NCBI GenBank assembly: GCA_963989245.1
Contig: OZ022342.1
Location: 34,409,679 to 34,473,678 of the forward strand
DNA from: Nansenia antarctica
Lineage: Eukaryota; Chordata; Actinopteri; Argentiniformes; Microstomatidae
DNA length: 64,000 nucleotides
Direction: 5' to 3'
The notes beneath the pieces are model-generated. The model did not search any database and was not told the origin of the DNA. It was given only the letters and a program-made list of their open reading frames with translations. How positions within the stretch are numbered: the first letter of the stretch is position 1; each line of letters opens with the position of its first letter. A program made the position numbers and the translations under genes. This document shows positions 11,504-26,133 of the stretch, in pieces.

Positions 11504-12548
11504 TAGTCAAGCAAGGGGTTTTAGTCAAACAATAACATAGTCTGTGGTGGTAGCGATGGTTGATAATGACTCTTTTACGGGTGACTATGGCAAGAACCCA
11601 TTCAATTTTAAGAATTATAATCTAGAATATCTGGCAATATATGTTGACGGTGTCCAGTTCCCCACCAAACCATTACAACCGGACTTCCCTAATGGTTGCG
11701 TAACTCGTGAATTCTATCAACTGGTGTTATCAACAGGGAGACATTTAAAGAACAGTGCTATGGCCATTGATCGAAACGATTTCCTGAGAGGGTACACTCT
11801 TTATGCATTTAATCTGACACCTGACGAGGATAATTGTCAGCATCTATCATTGATCAAGAGTGGTAACATACGCCTGGAGACACGTTTCAGGAACCCGCTG
11901 CCTAATACCATCAATCTAATAATTTATGCGGTATATGATAGTATGATTTAAGTGTCCCATCGCAGACAGGTTTTAGTTTATTACTATTAAGCATCATGAA
12001 TACTGTGGAACTGACAGCCAGGTGTTTTGGCTTGTGATAAACTGCCCCAGCAACCTCTACAAATAAGACCTAGTGCTATGATAATTAACACACACCCCTC
12101 TGACCAGCCTGGAGAGCATTGGCTGGCAGTTTATATATTGGAGAGAGTTGGGTGTTTTTTTGACAGTTTTGGAAATGCTCCAAATCATTCAATATTTCCT
12201 AAATCGATTTATGACTTTTTAAACATGTCATGTGACGAGATACATTTATCAGACAAACAAGTTCAGGATGTCACATCGGTCACATGTGGTGAACACTGTA
12301 TCTACTTCTTAAATCACATGTGTAGAGGCATCACCTATGATATGTTGATATCTAAATATTCTTCTAATCTGTTTAAAAATGACACAATGGTAACACGTTT
12401 TGTGAAAAAGTTGCAACCGTGTGTGTGTGTTCATAATGTGTTTAGTTGTGTTCAACATGTTCAGACAATTGTGTAAGATTGTGCAAGTCAATAAAATGTT
12501 GGTCAAATAAATTATCAGAGTTCATGTATCATTACAATCATTTTTATT
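11504..12548 (+). repeat. Unit 12
   Basis: Both frames translate to the consensus: A 11544-11951, B 12027-12476. Confidence 0.97.
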
Positions 12549-13595
12549 TAGTCAAGCAAGGGGTTTTAGTCAAACAATAACATAGTCTGTGGTGGTAGCG
12601 ATGGTTGATAATGACTCTTTTACGGGTGACTATGGCAAGAACCCATTCAATTTTAAGAATTATAATCTAGAATATCTGGCAATATATGTTGACGGTGTCC
12701 AGTTCCCCACCAAACCATTACAACCGGACTTTCCTAATGGTTGCGTAACTCGTGAATTCTATCAACTGGTGTTATCAACAGGGAGACATTTAAAGAACAG
12801 TGCTATGGCCATTGATCGAAACGATTTCCTGAGAGGGTACACTCTTTATGCATTTAATCTGACACCTGACGAGGATAATTGTCAGCATCTATCATTGATC
12901 AAGAGTGGTAACATACGCCTGGAGACACGTTTCAGGAACCCGCTGCCTAATACCATCAATCTAATAATTTATGCGGTATATGATAGTATGATTTAAGTGT
13001 CCCATCGCAGACAGGTTTTAGTTTATTACTATTAAGCATCATGAATACTGTGGAACTGACAGCCAGGTGTTTTGGCTTGTGATAAACTGCCCCAGCAACC
13101 TCTACAAATAAGACCTAGTGCTATGATAATTAACACACACCCCTCTGACCAGCCTGGAGAGCATTGGCTGGCAGTTTATATATTGGAGAGAGTTGGGTGT
13201 TTTTTTGACAGTTTTGGAAATGCTCCAAATCATTCAATATTTCCTAAATCGATTTATGACTTTTTAAACATGTCATGTGACGAGATACATTTATCAGACA
13301 AACAAGTTCAGGATGTCACATCGGTCACATGTGGTGAACACTGTATCTACTTCTTAAATCACATGTGTAGAGGCATCACCTATGATATGTTGATATCTAA
13401 ATATTCTTCTAATCTGTTTAAAAATGACACAATGGTAACACGTTTTGTGAAAAAGTTGCAACCGTGTGTGTGTGTGTTCATAATGTGTTTAGTTGTGTTC
13501 AACATGTTCAGACAATTGTGTAAGATTGTGCAAGTCAATAAAATGTTGGTCAAATAAATTATCAGAGTTCATGTATCATTACAATCATTTTTATT
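12549..13595 (+). repeat. Unit 13, (GT)7
   Basis: Frame A 12589-12996 has the silent Phe48 TTT of unit 7. Frame B 13072-13557 has one extra GT and a 161-residue product with the alternative tail. Confidence 0.97.
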
Positions 13596-14640
13596 TAGTC
13601 AAGCAAGGGGTTTTAGTCAAACAATAACATAGTCTGTGGTGGTAGCGATGGTTGATAATGACTCTTTTACGGGTGACTATGGCAAGAACCCATTCAATTT
13701 TAAGAATTATAATCTAGAATATCTGGCAATATATGTTGACGGTGTCCAGTTCCCCACCAAACCATTACAACCGGACTTCCCTAATGGTTGCGTAACTCGT
13801 GAATTCTATCAACTGGTGTTATCAACAGGGAGACATTTAAAGAACAGTGCTATGGCCATTGATCGAAACGATTTCCTGAGAGGGTACACTCTTTATGCAT
13901 TTAATCTGACACCTGACGAGGATAATTGTCAGCATCTATCATTGATCAAGAGTGGTAACATACGCCTGGAGACACGTTTCAGGAACCCGCTGCCTAATAC
14001 CATCAATCTAATAATTTATGCGGTATATGATAGTATGATTTAAGTGTCCCATCGCAGACAGGTTTTAGTTTATTACTATTAAGCATCATGAATACTGTGG
14101 AACTGACAGCCAGGTGTTTTGGCTTGTGATAAACTGCCCCAGCAACCTCTACAAATAAGACCTCGTGCTATGATAATTAACACACACCCCTCTGACCAGC
14201 CTGGAGAGCATTGGCTGGCAGTTTATATATTGGAGAGAGTTGGGTGTTTTTTTGACAGTTTTGGAAATGCTCCAAATCATTCAATATTTCCTAAATCGAT
14301 TTATGACTTTTTAAACATGTCATGTGACGAGATACATTTATCAGACAAACAAGTTCAGGATGTCACATCGGTCACATGTGGTGAACACTGTATCTACTTC
14401 TTAAATCTCATGTGTAGAGGCATCACCTATGATATGTTGATATCTAAATATTCTTCTAATCTGTTTAAAAATGACACAATGGTAACACGTTTTGTGAAAA
14501 AGTTGCAACCGTGTGTGTGTGTTCATAATGTGTTTAGTTGTGTTCAACATGTTCAGACAATTGTGTAAGATTGTGCAAGTCAATAAAATGTTGGTCAAAT
14601 AAATTATCAGAGTTCATGTATCATTACAATCATTTTTATT
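13596..14640 (+). repeat. Unit 14
   Basis: Frame A 13636-14043 is consensus. Frame B 14119-14568 has Ser16Arg (A to C at 14164) and His97Leu (14408), the latter shared with unit 8. Confidence 0.97.
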
Positions 14641-15685
14641 TAGTCAAGCAAGGGGTTTTAGTCAAACAATAACATAGTCTGTGGTGGTAGCGATGGTTGA
14701 TAATGACTCTTTTACGGGTGACTATGGCAAGAACCCATTCAATTTTAAGAATTATAATCTAGAATATCTGGCAATATATGTTGACGGTGTCCAGTTCCCC
14801 ACCAAACCATTACAACCGGACTTCCCTAATGGTTGCGTAACTCGTGAATTCTATCAACTGGTGTTATCAACAGGGAGACATTTAAAGAACAGTGCTATGG
14901 CCATTGATCGAAACGATTTCCTGAGAGGGTACACTCTTTATGCATTTAATCTGACACCTGACGAGGATAATTGTCAGCATCTATCATTGATCAAGAGTGG
15001 TAACATACGCCTGGAGACACGTTTCAGGAACCCGCTGCCTAATACCATCAATCTAATAATTTATGCGGTATATGATAGTATGATTTAAGTGTCCCATCGC
15101 AGACAGGTTTTAGTTTATTACTATTAAGCATCATGAATACTGTGGAACTGACAGCCAGGTGTTTTGGCTTGTGATAAACTGCCCCAGCAACCTCTACAAA
15201 TAAGACCTAGTGCTATGATAATTAACACACACCCCTCTGACCAGCCTGGAGAGCATTGGCTGGCAGTTTATATATTGGAGAGAGTTGGGTGTTTTTTTGA
15301 CAGTTTTGGAAATGCTCCAAATCATTCAATATTTCCTAAATCGATTTATGACTTTTTAAACATGTCATGTGACGAGATACATTTATCAGACAAACAAGTT
15401 CAGGATGTCACATCGGTCACATGTGGTGAACACTGTATCTACTTCTTAAATCACATGTGTAGAGGCATCACCTATGATATGTTGATATCTAAATATTCTT
15501 CTAATCTGTTTAAAAATGACACAATGGTAACACGTTTTGTGAAAGAGTTGCAACCGTGTGTGTGTGTTCATAATGTGTTTAGTTGTGTTCAACATGTTCA
15601 GACAATTGTGTAAGATTGTGCAAGTCAATAAAATGTTGGTCAAATAAATTATCAGAGTTCATGTATCATTACAATCATTTTTATT
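14641..15685 (+). repeat. Unit 15
   Basis: Frame A 14681-15088 is consensus. Frame B 15164-15613 has Lys128Glu (A to G at 15545), private to this unit. Confidence 0.97.
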
Positions 15686-16728
15686 TAGTCAAGCAAGGGG
15701 TTTTAGTCAAACAATAACATAGTCTGTGGTGGTAGCGATGGTTGATAATGACTCTTTTACGGGTGACTATGGCAAGAACCCATTCAATTTTAAGAATTAT
15801 AATCTAGAATATCTGGCAATATATGTTGACGGTGTCCAGTTCCCCACCAAACCATTACAACCGGACTTCCCTAATGGTTGCGTAACTCGTGAATTCTATC
15901 AACTGGTGTTATCAACAGGGAGACATTTAAAGAACAGTGCTATGGCCATTGATCGAAACGATTTCCTGAGAGGGTACACTCTTTATGCATTTAATCTGAC
16001 ACCTGACGAGGATAATTGTCAGCATCTATCATTGATCAAGAGTGGTAACATACGCCTGGAGACACGTTTCAGGAACCCGCTGCCTAATACCATCAATCTA
16101 ATAATTTATGCGGTATATGATAGTATGATTTAAGTGTCCCATCGCAGACAGGTTTTAGTTTATTACTATTAAGCATCATGAATACTGTGGAACTGACAGC
16201 CAGGTGTTTTGGCTTGTGATAAACTGCCCCAGCAACCTCTACAAATAAGACCTAGTGCTATGATAATTAACACACACCCCTCTGACCAGCCTGGAGAGCA
16301 TTGGCTGGCAGTTTATATATTGGAGAGAGTTGGGTGTTTTTTTGACAGTTTTGGAAATGCTCCAAATCATTCAATATTTCCTAAATCGATTTATGACTTT
16401 TTAAACATGTCATGTGACGAGATACATTTATCAGACAAACAAGTTCAGGATGTCACATCGGTCACATGTGGTGAACACTGTATCTACTTCTTAAATCACA
16501 TGTGTAGAGGCATCACCTATGATATGTTGATATCTAAATATTCTTCTAATCTGTTTAAAAATGACACAATGGTAACACGTTTTGTGAAAAAGTTGCAACC
16601 GTGTGTGTGTTCATAATGTGTTTAGTTGTGTTCAACATGTTCAGACAATTGTGTAAGATTGTGCAAGTCAATAAAATGTTGGTCAAATAAATTATCAGAG
16701 TTCATGTATCATTACAATCATTTTTATT
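15686..16728 (+). repeat. Unit 16, (GT)5
   Basis: Frame A 15726-16133 is consensus. Frame B 16209-16616 lost one GT, so it stops early at 135 residues. Confidence 0.97.
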
Positions 16729-17773
16729 TAGTCAAGCAAGGGGTTTTAGTCAAACAATAACATAGTCTGTGGTGGTAGCGATGGTTGATAATGACTCTTT
16801 TACGGGTGACTATGGCAAGAACCCATTCAATTTTAAGAATTATAATCTAGAATATCTGGCAATATATGTTGACGGTGTCCAGTTCCCCACCAAACCATTA
16901 CAACCGGACTTCCCTAATGGTTGCGTAACTCGTGAATTCTATCAACTGGTGTTATCAACAGGGAGACATTTAAAGAACAGTGCTATGGCCATTGATCGAA
17001 ACGATTTCCTGAGAGGGTACACTCTTTATGCATTTAATCTGACACCTGACGAGGATAATTGTCAGCATCTATCATTGATCAAGAGTGGTAACATACGCCT
17101 GGAGACACGTTTCAGGAACCCGCTGCCTAATACCATCAATCTAATAATTTATGCGGTATATGATAGTATGATTTAAGTGTCCCATCGCAGACAGGTTTTA
17201 GTTTATTACTATTAAGCATCATGAATACTGTGGAACTGACAGCCAGGTGTTTTGGCTTGTGATAAACTGCCCCAGCAACCGCTACAAATAAGACCTAGTG
17301 CTATGATAATTAACACACACCCCTCTGACCAGCCTGGAGAGCATTGGCTGGCAGTTTATATATTGGAGAGAGTTGGGTGTTTTTTTGACAGTTTTGGAAA
17401 TGCTCCAAATCATTCAATATTTCCTAAATCGATTTATGACTTTTTAAACATGTCATGTGACGAGATACATTTATCAGACAAACAAGTTCAGGATGTCACA
17501 TCGGTCACATGTGGTGAACACTGTATCTACTTCTTAAATCACATGTGTAGAGGCATCACCTATGATATGTTGATATCTAAATATTCTTCTAATCTGTTTA
17601 AAAATGACACAATGGTAACACGTTTTGTGAAAAAGTTGCAACCGTGTGTGTGTGTTCATAATGTGTTTAGTTGTGTTCAACATGTTCAGACAATTGTGTA
17701 AGATTGTGCAAGTCAATAAAATGTTGGTCAAATAAATTATCAGAGTTCATGTATCATTACAATCATTTTTATT
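16729..17773 (+). repeat. Unit 17
   Basis: Proteins are consensus (A 16769-17176, B 17252-17701). A silent CCT-to-CCG change at Pro10 of frame B (17281) is shared with unit 19 but absent from unit 18. Confidence 0.97.
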
Positions 17774-18818
17774 TAGTCAAGCAAGGGGTTTTAGTCAAAC
17801 AATAACATAGTCTGTGGTGGTAGCGATGGTTGATAATGACTCTTTTACGGGTGACTATGGCAAGAACCCATTCAATTTTAAGAATTATAATCTAGAATAT
17901 CTGGCAATATATGTTGACGGTGTCCAGTTCCCCACCAAACCATTACAACCGGACTTCCCTAATGGTTGCGTAACTCGTGAATTCTATCAACTGGTGTTAT
18001 CAACAGGGAGACATTTAAAGAACAGTGCTATGGCCATTGATCGAAACGATTTCCTGAGAGGGTACACTCTTTATGCATTTAATCTGACACCTGACGAGGA
18101 TAATTGTCAGCATCTATCATTGATCAAGAGTGGTAACATACGCCTGGAGACACGTTTCAGGAACCCGCTGCCTAATACCATCAATCTAATAATTTATGCG
18201 GTATATGATAGTATGATTTAAGTGTCCCATCGCAGACAGGTTTTAGTTTATTACTATTAAGCATCATGAATACTGTGGAACTGACAGCCAGGTGTTTTGG
18301 CTTGTGATAAACTGCCCCAGCAACCTCTACAAATAAGACCTAGTGCTATGATAATTAACACACACCCCTCTGACCAGCCTGGAGAGCATTGGCTGGCAGT
18401 TTATATATTGGAGAGAGTTGGGTGTTTTTTTGACAGTTTTGGAAATGCTCCAAATCATTCAATATTTCCTAAATCGATTTATGACTTTTTAAACATGTCA
18501 TGTGACGAGATACATTTATCAGACAAACAAGTTCAGGATGTCACATCGGTCACATGTGGTGAACACTGTATCTACTTCTTAAATCACATGTGTAGAGGCA
18601 TCACCTATGATATGTTGATATCTAAATATTCTTCTAATCTGTTTAAAAATGACACAATGGTAACACGTTTTGTGAAAAAGTTGCAACCGTGTGTGTGTGT
18701 TCATAATGTGTTTAGTTGTGTTCAACATGTTCAGACAATTGTGTAAGATTGTGCAAGTCAATAAAATGTTGGTCAAATAAATTATCAGAGTTCATGTATC
18801 ATTACAATCATTTTTATT
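17774..18818 (+). repeat. Unit 18
   Basis: Both frames translate to the consensus: A 17814-18221, B 18297-18746. Confidence 0.97.
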
Positions 18819-19863
18819 TAGTCAAGCAAGGGGTTTTAGTCAAACAATAACATAGTCTGTGGTGGTAGCGATGGTTGATAATGACTCTTTTACGGGTGAC
18901 TATGGCAAGAACCCATTCAATTTTAAGAATTATAATCTAGAATATCTGGCAATATATGTTGACGGTGTCCAGTTCCCCACCAAACCATTACAACCGGACT
19001 TCCCTAATGGTTGCGTAACTCGTGAATTCTATCAACTGGTGTTATCAACAGGGAGACATTTAAAGAACAGTGCTATGGCCATTGATCGAAACGATTTCCT
19101 GAGAGGGTACACTCTTTATGCATTTAATCTGACACCTGACGAGGATAATTGTCAGCATCTATCATTGATCAAGAGTGGTAACATACGCCTGGAGACACGT
19201 TTCAGGAACCCGCTGCCTAATACCATCAATCTAATAATTTATGCGGTATATGATAGTATGATTTAAGTGTCCCATCGCAGACAGGTTTTAGTTTATTACT
19301 ATTAAGCATCATGAATACTGTGGAACTGACAGCCAGGTGTTTTGGCTTGTGATAAACTGCCCCAGCAACCGCTACAAATAAGACCTAGTGCTATGATAAT
19401 TAACACACACCCCTCTGACCAGCCTGGAGAGCATTGGCTGGCAGTTTATATATTGGAGAGAGTTGGGTGTTTTTTTGACAGTTTTGGAAATGCTCCAAAT
19501 CATTCAATATTTCCTAAATCGATTTATGACTTTTTAAACATGTCATGTGACGAGATACATTTATCAGACAAACAAGTTCAGGATGTCACATCGGTCACAT
19601 GTGGTGAACACTGTATCTACTTCTTAAATCACATGTGTAGAGGCATCACCTATGATATGTTGATATCTAAATATTCTTCTAATCTGTTTAAAAATGACAC
19701 AATGGTAACACGTTTTGTGAAAAAGTTGCAACCGTGTGTGTGTGTTCATAATGTGTTTAGTTGTGTTCAACATGTTCAGACAATTGTGTAAGATTGTGCA
19801 AGTCAATAAAATGTTGGTCAAATAAATTATCAGAGTTCATGTATCATTACAATCATTTTTATT
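18819..19863 (+). repeat. Unit 19
   Basis: Proteins are consensus (A 18859-19266, B 19342-19791). It carries the silent Pro10 CCG of unit 17. Confidence 0.97.
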
Positions 19864-20910
19864 TAGTCAAGCAAGGGGTTTTAGTCAAACAATAACATAG
19901 TCTGTGGTGGTAGCGATGGTTGATAATGACTCTTTTACGGGTGACTATGGCAAGAACCCATTCAATTTTAAGAATTATAATCTAGAATATCTGGCAATAT
20001 ATGTTGACGGTGTCCAGTTCCCCACCAAACCATTACAACCGGACTTCCCTAATGGTTGCGTAACTCGTGAATTCTATCAACTGGTGTTATCAACAGGGAG
20101 ACATTTAAAGAACAGTGCTATGGCCATTGATCGAAACGATTTCCTGAGAGGGTACACTCTTTATGCATTTAATCTGACACCTGACGAGGATAATTGTCAG
20201 CATCTATCATTGATCAAGAGTGGTAACATACGCCTGGAGACACGTTTCAGGAACCCGCTGCCTAATACCATCAATCTAATAATTTATGCGGTATATGATA
20301 GTATGATTTAAGTGTCCCATCGCAGACAGGTTTTAGTTTATTACTATTAAGCATCATGAATACTGTGGAACTGACAGCCAGGTGTTTTGGCTTGTGATAA
20401 ACTGCCCCAGCAACCTCTACAAATAAGACCTAGTGCTATGATAATTAACACACACCCCTCTGACCAGCCTGGAGAGCATTGGCTGGCAGTTTATATATTG
20501 GAGAGAGTTGGGTGTTTTTTTGACAGTTTTGGAAATGCTCCAAATCATTCAATATTTCCTAAATCGATTTATGACTTTTTAAACATGTCATGTGACGAGA
20601 TACATTTATCAGACAAACAAGTTCAGGATGTCACATCGGTCACATGTGGTGAACACTGTATCTACTTCTTAAATCACATGTGTAGAGGCATCACCTATGA
20701 TATGTTGATATCTAAATATTCTTCTAATCTGTTTAAAAATGACACAATGGTAACACGTTTTGTGAAAAAGTTGCAACCGTGTGTGTGTGTGTTCATAATG
20801 TGTTTAGTTGTGTTCAACATGTTCAGACAATTGTGTAAGATTGTGCAAGTCAATAAAATGTTGGTCAAATAAATTATCAGAGTTCATGTATCATTACAAT
20901 CATTTTTATT
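19864..20910 (+). repeat. Unit 20, (GT)7
   Basis: Frame A 19904-20311 is consensus. Frame B 20387-20872 has one extra GT and 161 residues, matching unit 45. Confidence 0.97.
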
Positions 20911-21955
20911 TAGTCAAGCAAGGGGTTTTAGTCAAACAATAACATAGTCTGTGGTGGTAGCGATGGTTGATAATGACTCTTTTACGGGTGACTATGGCAA
21001 GAACCCATTCAATTTTAAGAATTATAATCTAGAATATCTGGCAATATATGTTGACGGTGTCCAGTTCCCCACCAAACCATTACAACCGGACTTCCCTAAT
21101 GGTTGCGTAACTCGTGAATTCTATCAACTGGTGTTATCAACAGGGAGACATTTAAAGAACAGTGCTATGGCCATTGATCGAAACGATTTCCTGAGAGGGT
21201 ACACTCTTTATGCATTTAATCTGACACCTGACGAGGATAATTGTCAGCATCTATCATTGATCAAGAGTGGTAACATACGCCTGGAGACACGTTTCAGGAA
21301 CCCGCTGCCTAATACCATCAATCTAATAATTTATGCGGTATATGATAGTATGATTTAAGTGTCCCATCGCAGACAGGTTTTAGTTTATTACTATTAAGCA
21401 TCATGAATACTGTGGAACTGACAGCCAGGTGTTTTGGCTTGTGATAAACTGCCCCAGCAACCTCTACAAATAAGACCTAGTGCTATGATAATTAACACAC
21501 ACCCCTCTGACCAGCCTGGAGAGCATTGGCTGGCAGTTTATATATTGGAGAGAGTTGGGTGTTTTTTTGACAGTTTTGGAAATGCTCCAAATCATTCAAT
21601 ATTTCCTAAATCGATTTATGACTTTTTAAACATGTCATGTGACGAGATACATTTATCAGACAAACAAGTTCAGGATGTCACATCGGTCACATGTGGTGAA
21701 CACTGTATCTACTTCTTAAATCACATGTGTAGAGGCATCACCTATGATATGTTGATATCTAAATATTCTTCTAATCTGTTTAAAAATGACACAATGGTAA
21801 CACGTTTTGTGAAAAAGTTGCAACCGTGTGTGTGTGTTCATAATGTGTTTAGTTGTGTTCAACATGTTCAGACAATTGTGTAAGATTGTGCAAGTCAATA
21901 AAATGTTGGTCAAATAAATTATCAGAGTTCATGTATCATTACAATCATTTTTATT
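20911..21955 (+). repeat. Unit 21
   Basis: Both frames translate to the consensus: A 20951-21358, B 21434-21883. Confidence 0.97.
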
Positions 21956-23000
21956 TAGTCAAGCAAGGGGTTTTAGTCAAACAATAACATAGTCTGTGGT
22001 GGTAGCGATGGTTGATAATGACTCTTTTACGGGTGACTATGGCAAGAACCCATTCAATTTTAAGAATTATAATCTAGAATATCTGGCAATATATGTTGAC
22101 GGTGTCCAGTTCCCCACCAAACCATTACAACCGGACTTCCCTAATGGTTGCGTAACTCGTGAATTCTATCAACTGGTGTTATCAACAGGGAGACATTTAA
22201 AGAACAGTGCTATGGCCATTGATCGAAACGATTTCCTGAGAGGGTACACTCTTTATGCATTTAATCTGACACCTGACGAGGATAATTGTCAGCATCTATC
22301 ATTGATCAAGAGTGGTAACATACGCCTGGAGACACGTTTCAGGAACCCGCTGCCTAATACCATCAATCTAATAATTTATGCGGTATATGATAGTATGATT
22401 TAAGTGTCCCATCGCAGACAGGTTTTAGTTTATTACTATTAAGCATCATGAATACTGTGGAACTGACAGCCAGGTGTTTTGGCTTGTGATAAACTGCCCC
22501 AGCAACCTCTACAAATAAGACCTAGTGCTATGATAATTAACACACACCCCTCTGACCAGCCTGGAGAGCATTGGCTGGCAGTTTATATATTGGAGAGAGT
22601 TGGGTGTTTTTTTGACAATTTTGGAAATGCTCCAAATCATTCAATATTTCCTAAATCGATTTATGACTTTTTAAACATGTCATGTGACGAGATACATTTA
22701 TCAGACAAACAAGTTCAGGATGTCACATCGGTCACATGTGGTGAACACTGTATCTACTTCTTAAATCACATGTGTAGAGGCATCACCTATGATATGTTGA
22801 TATCTAAATATTCTTCTAATCTGTTTAAAAATGACACAATGGTAACACGTTTTGTGAAAAAGTTGCAACCGTGTGTGTGTGTTCATAATGTGTTTAGTTG
22901 TGTTCAACATGTTCAGACAATTGTGTAAGATTGTGCAAGTCAATAAAATGTTGGTCAAATAAATTATCAGAGTTCATGTATCATTACAATCATTTTTATT
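21956..23000 (+). repeat. Unit 22
   Basis: Frame A 21996-22403 is consensus. Frame B 22479-22928 has Ser47Asn next to the catalytic Asp46, matching unit 48. Confidence 0.97.
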
Positions 23001-24045
23001 TAGTCAAGCAAGAGGTTTTAGTCAAACAATAACATAGTCTGTGGTGGTAGCGATGGTTGATAATGACTCTTTTACGGGTGACTATGGCAAGAACCCATTC
23101 AATTTTAAGAATTATAATCTAGAATATCTGGCAATATATGTTGACGGTGTCCAGTTCCCCACCAAACCATTACAACCGGACTTCCCTAATGGTTGCGTAA
23201 CTCGTGAATTCTATCAACTGGTGTTATCAACAGGGAGACATTTAAAGAACAGTGCTATGGCCATTGATCGAAACGATTTCCTGAGAGGGTACACTCTTTA
23301 TGCATTTAATCTGACACCTGACGAGGATAATTGTCAGCCTCTATCATTGATCAAGAGTGGTAACATACGCCTGGAGACACGTTTCAGGAACCCGCTGCCT
23401 AATACCATCAATCTAATAATTTATGCGGTATATGATAGTATGATTTAAGTGTCCCATCGCAGACAGGTTTTAGTTTATTACTATTAAGCATCATGAATAC
23501 TGTGGAACTGACAGCCAGGTGTTTTGGCTTGTGATAAACTGCCCCAGCAACCTCTACAAATAAGACCTAGTGCTATGATAATTAACACACACCCCTCTGA
23601 CCAGCCTGGAGAGCATTGGCTGGCAGTTTATATATTGGAGAGAGTTGGGTGTTTTTTTGAAAATTTTGGAAATGCTCCAAATCATTCAATATTTCCTAAA
23701 TCGATTTATGACTTTTTAAACATGTCATGTGACGAGATACATTTATCAGACAAACAAGTTCAGGATGTCACATCGGTCACATGTGGTGAACACTGTATCT
23801 ACTTCTTAAATCACATGTGTAGAGGCATCACCTATGATATGTTGATATCTAAATATTCTTCTAATCTGTTTAAAAATGACACAATGGTAACACGTTTTGT
23901 GAAAAAGTTGCAACCGTGTGTGTGTGTTCATAATGTGTTTAGTTGTGTTCAACATGTTCAGACAATTGTGTAAGATTGTGCAAGTCAATAAAATGTTGGT
24001 CAAATAAATTATCAGAGTTCATGTATCATTACAATCATTTTTATT
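23001..24045 (+). repeat. Unit 23
   Basis: Frame A 23041-23448 has His100Pro. Frame B 23524-23973 has Asp46Glu and Ser47Asn. A private G-to-A lies at 23013 before frame A. Matches unit 49 apart from the private change. Confidence 0.97.
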
Positions 24046-25088
24046 TAGTCAAGCAAGGGGTTTTAGTCAAACAATAACATAGTCTGTGGTGGTAGCGATG
24101 GTTGATAATGACTCTTTTACGGGTGACTATGGCAAGAACCCATTCAATTTTAAGAATTATAATCTAGAATATCTGGCAATATATGTTGACGGTGTCCAGT
24201 TCCCCACCAAACCATTACAACCGGACTTCCCTAATGGTTGCGTAACTCGTGAATTCTATCAACTGGTGTTATCAACAGGGAGACATTTAAAGAACAGTGC
24301 TATGGCCATTGATCGAAACGATTTCCTGAGAGGGTACACTCTTTATGCATTTAATCTGACACCTGACGAGGATAATTGTCAGCCTCTATCATTGATCAAG
24401 AGTGGTAACATACGCCTGGAGACACGTTTCAGGAACCCGCTGCCTAATACCATCAATCTAATAATTTATGCGGTATATGATAGTATGATTTAAGTGTCCC
24501 ATCGCAGACAGGTTTTAGTTTATTACTATTAAGCATCATGAATACTGTGGAACTGACAGCCAGGTGTTTTGGCTTGTGATAAACTGCCCCAGCAACCTCT
24601 ACAAATAAGACCTAGTGCTATGATAATTAACACACACCCCTCTGACCAGCCTGGAGAGCATTGGCTGGCAGTTTATATATTGGAGAGAGTTGGGTGTTTT
24701 TTTGAAAATTTTGGAAATGCTCCAAATCATTCAATATTTCCTAAATCGATTTATGACTTTTTAAACATGTCATGTGACGAGATACATTTATCAGACAAAC
24801 AAGTTCAGGATGTCACATCGGTCACATGTGGTGAACACTGTATCTACTTCTTAAATCACATGTGTAGAGGCATCACCTATGATATGTTGATATCTAAATA
24901 TTCTTCTAATCTGTTTAAAAATGACACAATGGTAACACGTTTTGTGAAAAAGTTGCAACCGTGTGTGTGTTCATAATGTGTTTAGTTGTGTTCAACATGT
25001 TCAGACAATTGTGTAAGATTGTGCAAGTCAATAAAATGTTGGTCAAATAAATTATCAGAGTTCATGTATCATTACAATCATTTTTATT
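24046..25088 (+). repeat. Unit 24, (GT)5
   Basis: Frame A 24086-24493 has His100Pro. Frame B 24569-24976 has Asp46Glu, Ser47Asn and the 135-residue early stop from one lost GT. Matches unit 50. Confidence 0.97.
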
Positions 25089-26133
25089 TAGTCAAGCAAG
25101 GGGTTTTAGTCAAACAATAACATAGTCTGTGGTGGTAGCGATGGTTGATAATGACTCTTTTACGGGTGACTATGGCAAGAACCCATTCAATTTTAAGAAT
25201 TATAATCTAGAATATCTGGCAATATATGTTGACGGTGTCCAGTTCCCCACCAAACCATTACAACCGGACTTCCCTAATGGTTGCGTAACTCATGAATTCT
25301 ATCAACTGGTGTTATCAACAGGGAGACATTTAAAGAACAGTGCTATGGCCATTGATCGAAACGATTTCCTGAGAGGGTACACTCTTTATGCATTTAATCT
25401 GACACCTGACGAGGATAATTGTCAGCATCTATCATTGATCAAGAGTGGTAACATACGCCTGGAGACACGTTTCAGGAACCCGCTGCCTAATACCATCAAT
25501 CTAATAATTTATGCGGTATATGATAGTATGATTTAAGTGTCCCATCGCAGACAGGTTTTAGTTTATTACTATTAAGCATCATGAATACTGTGGAACTGAC
25601 AGCCAGGTGTTTTGGCTTGTGATAAACTGCCCCAGCAACCTCTACAAATAAGACCTAGTGCTATGATAATTAACACACACCCCTCTGACCAGCCTGGAGA
25701 GCATTGGCTGGCAGTTTATATATTGGAGAGAGTTGGGTGTTTTTTTGACAGTTTTGGAAATGCTCCAAATCATTCAATATTTCCTAAATCGATTTATGAC
25801 TTTTTAAACATGTCATGTGACGAGATACATTTATCAGACAAACAAGTTCAGGATGTCACATCGGTCACATGTGGTGAACACTGTATCTACTTCTTAAATC
25901 ACATGTGTAGAGGCATCACCTATGATATGTTGATATCTAAATATTCTTCTAATCTGTTTAAAAATGACACAATGGTAACACGTTTTGTGAAAAAGTTGCA
26001 ACCGTGTGTGTGTGTTCATAATGTGTTTAGTTGTGTTCAACATGTTCAGACAATTGTGTAAGATTGTGCAAGTCAATAAAATGTTGGTCAAATAAATTAT
26101 CAGAGTTCATGTATCATTACAATCATTTTTATT
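25089..26133 (+). repeat. Unit 25
   Basis: Frame A 25129-25536 has Arg55His, private to this unit. Frame B 25612-26061 is consensus. Confidence 0.97.
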
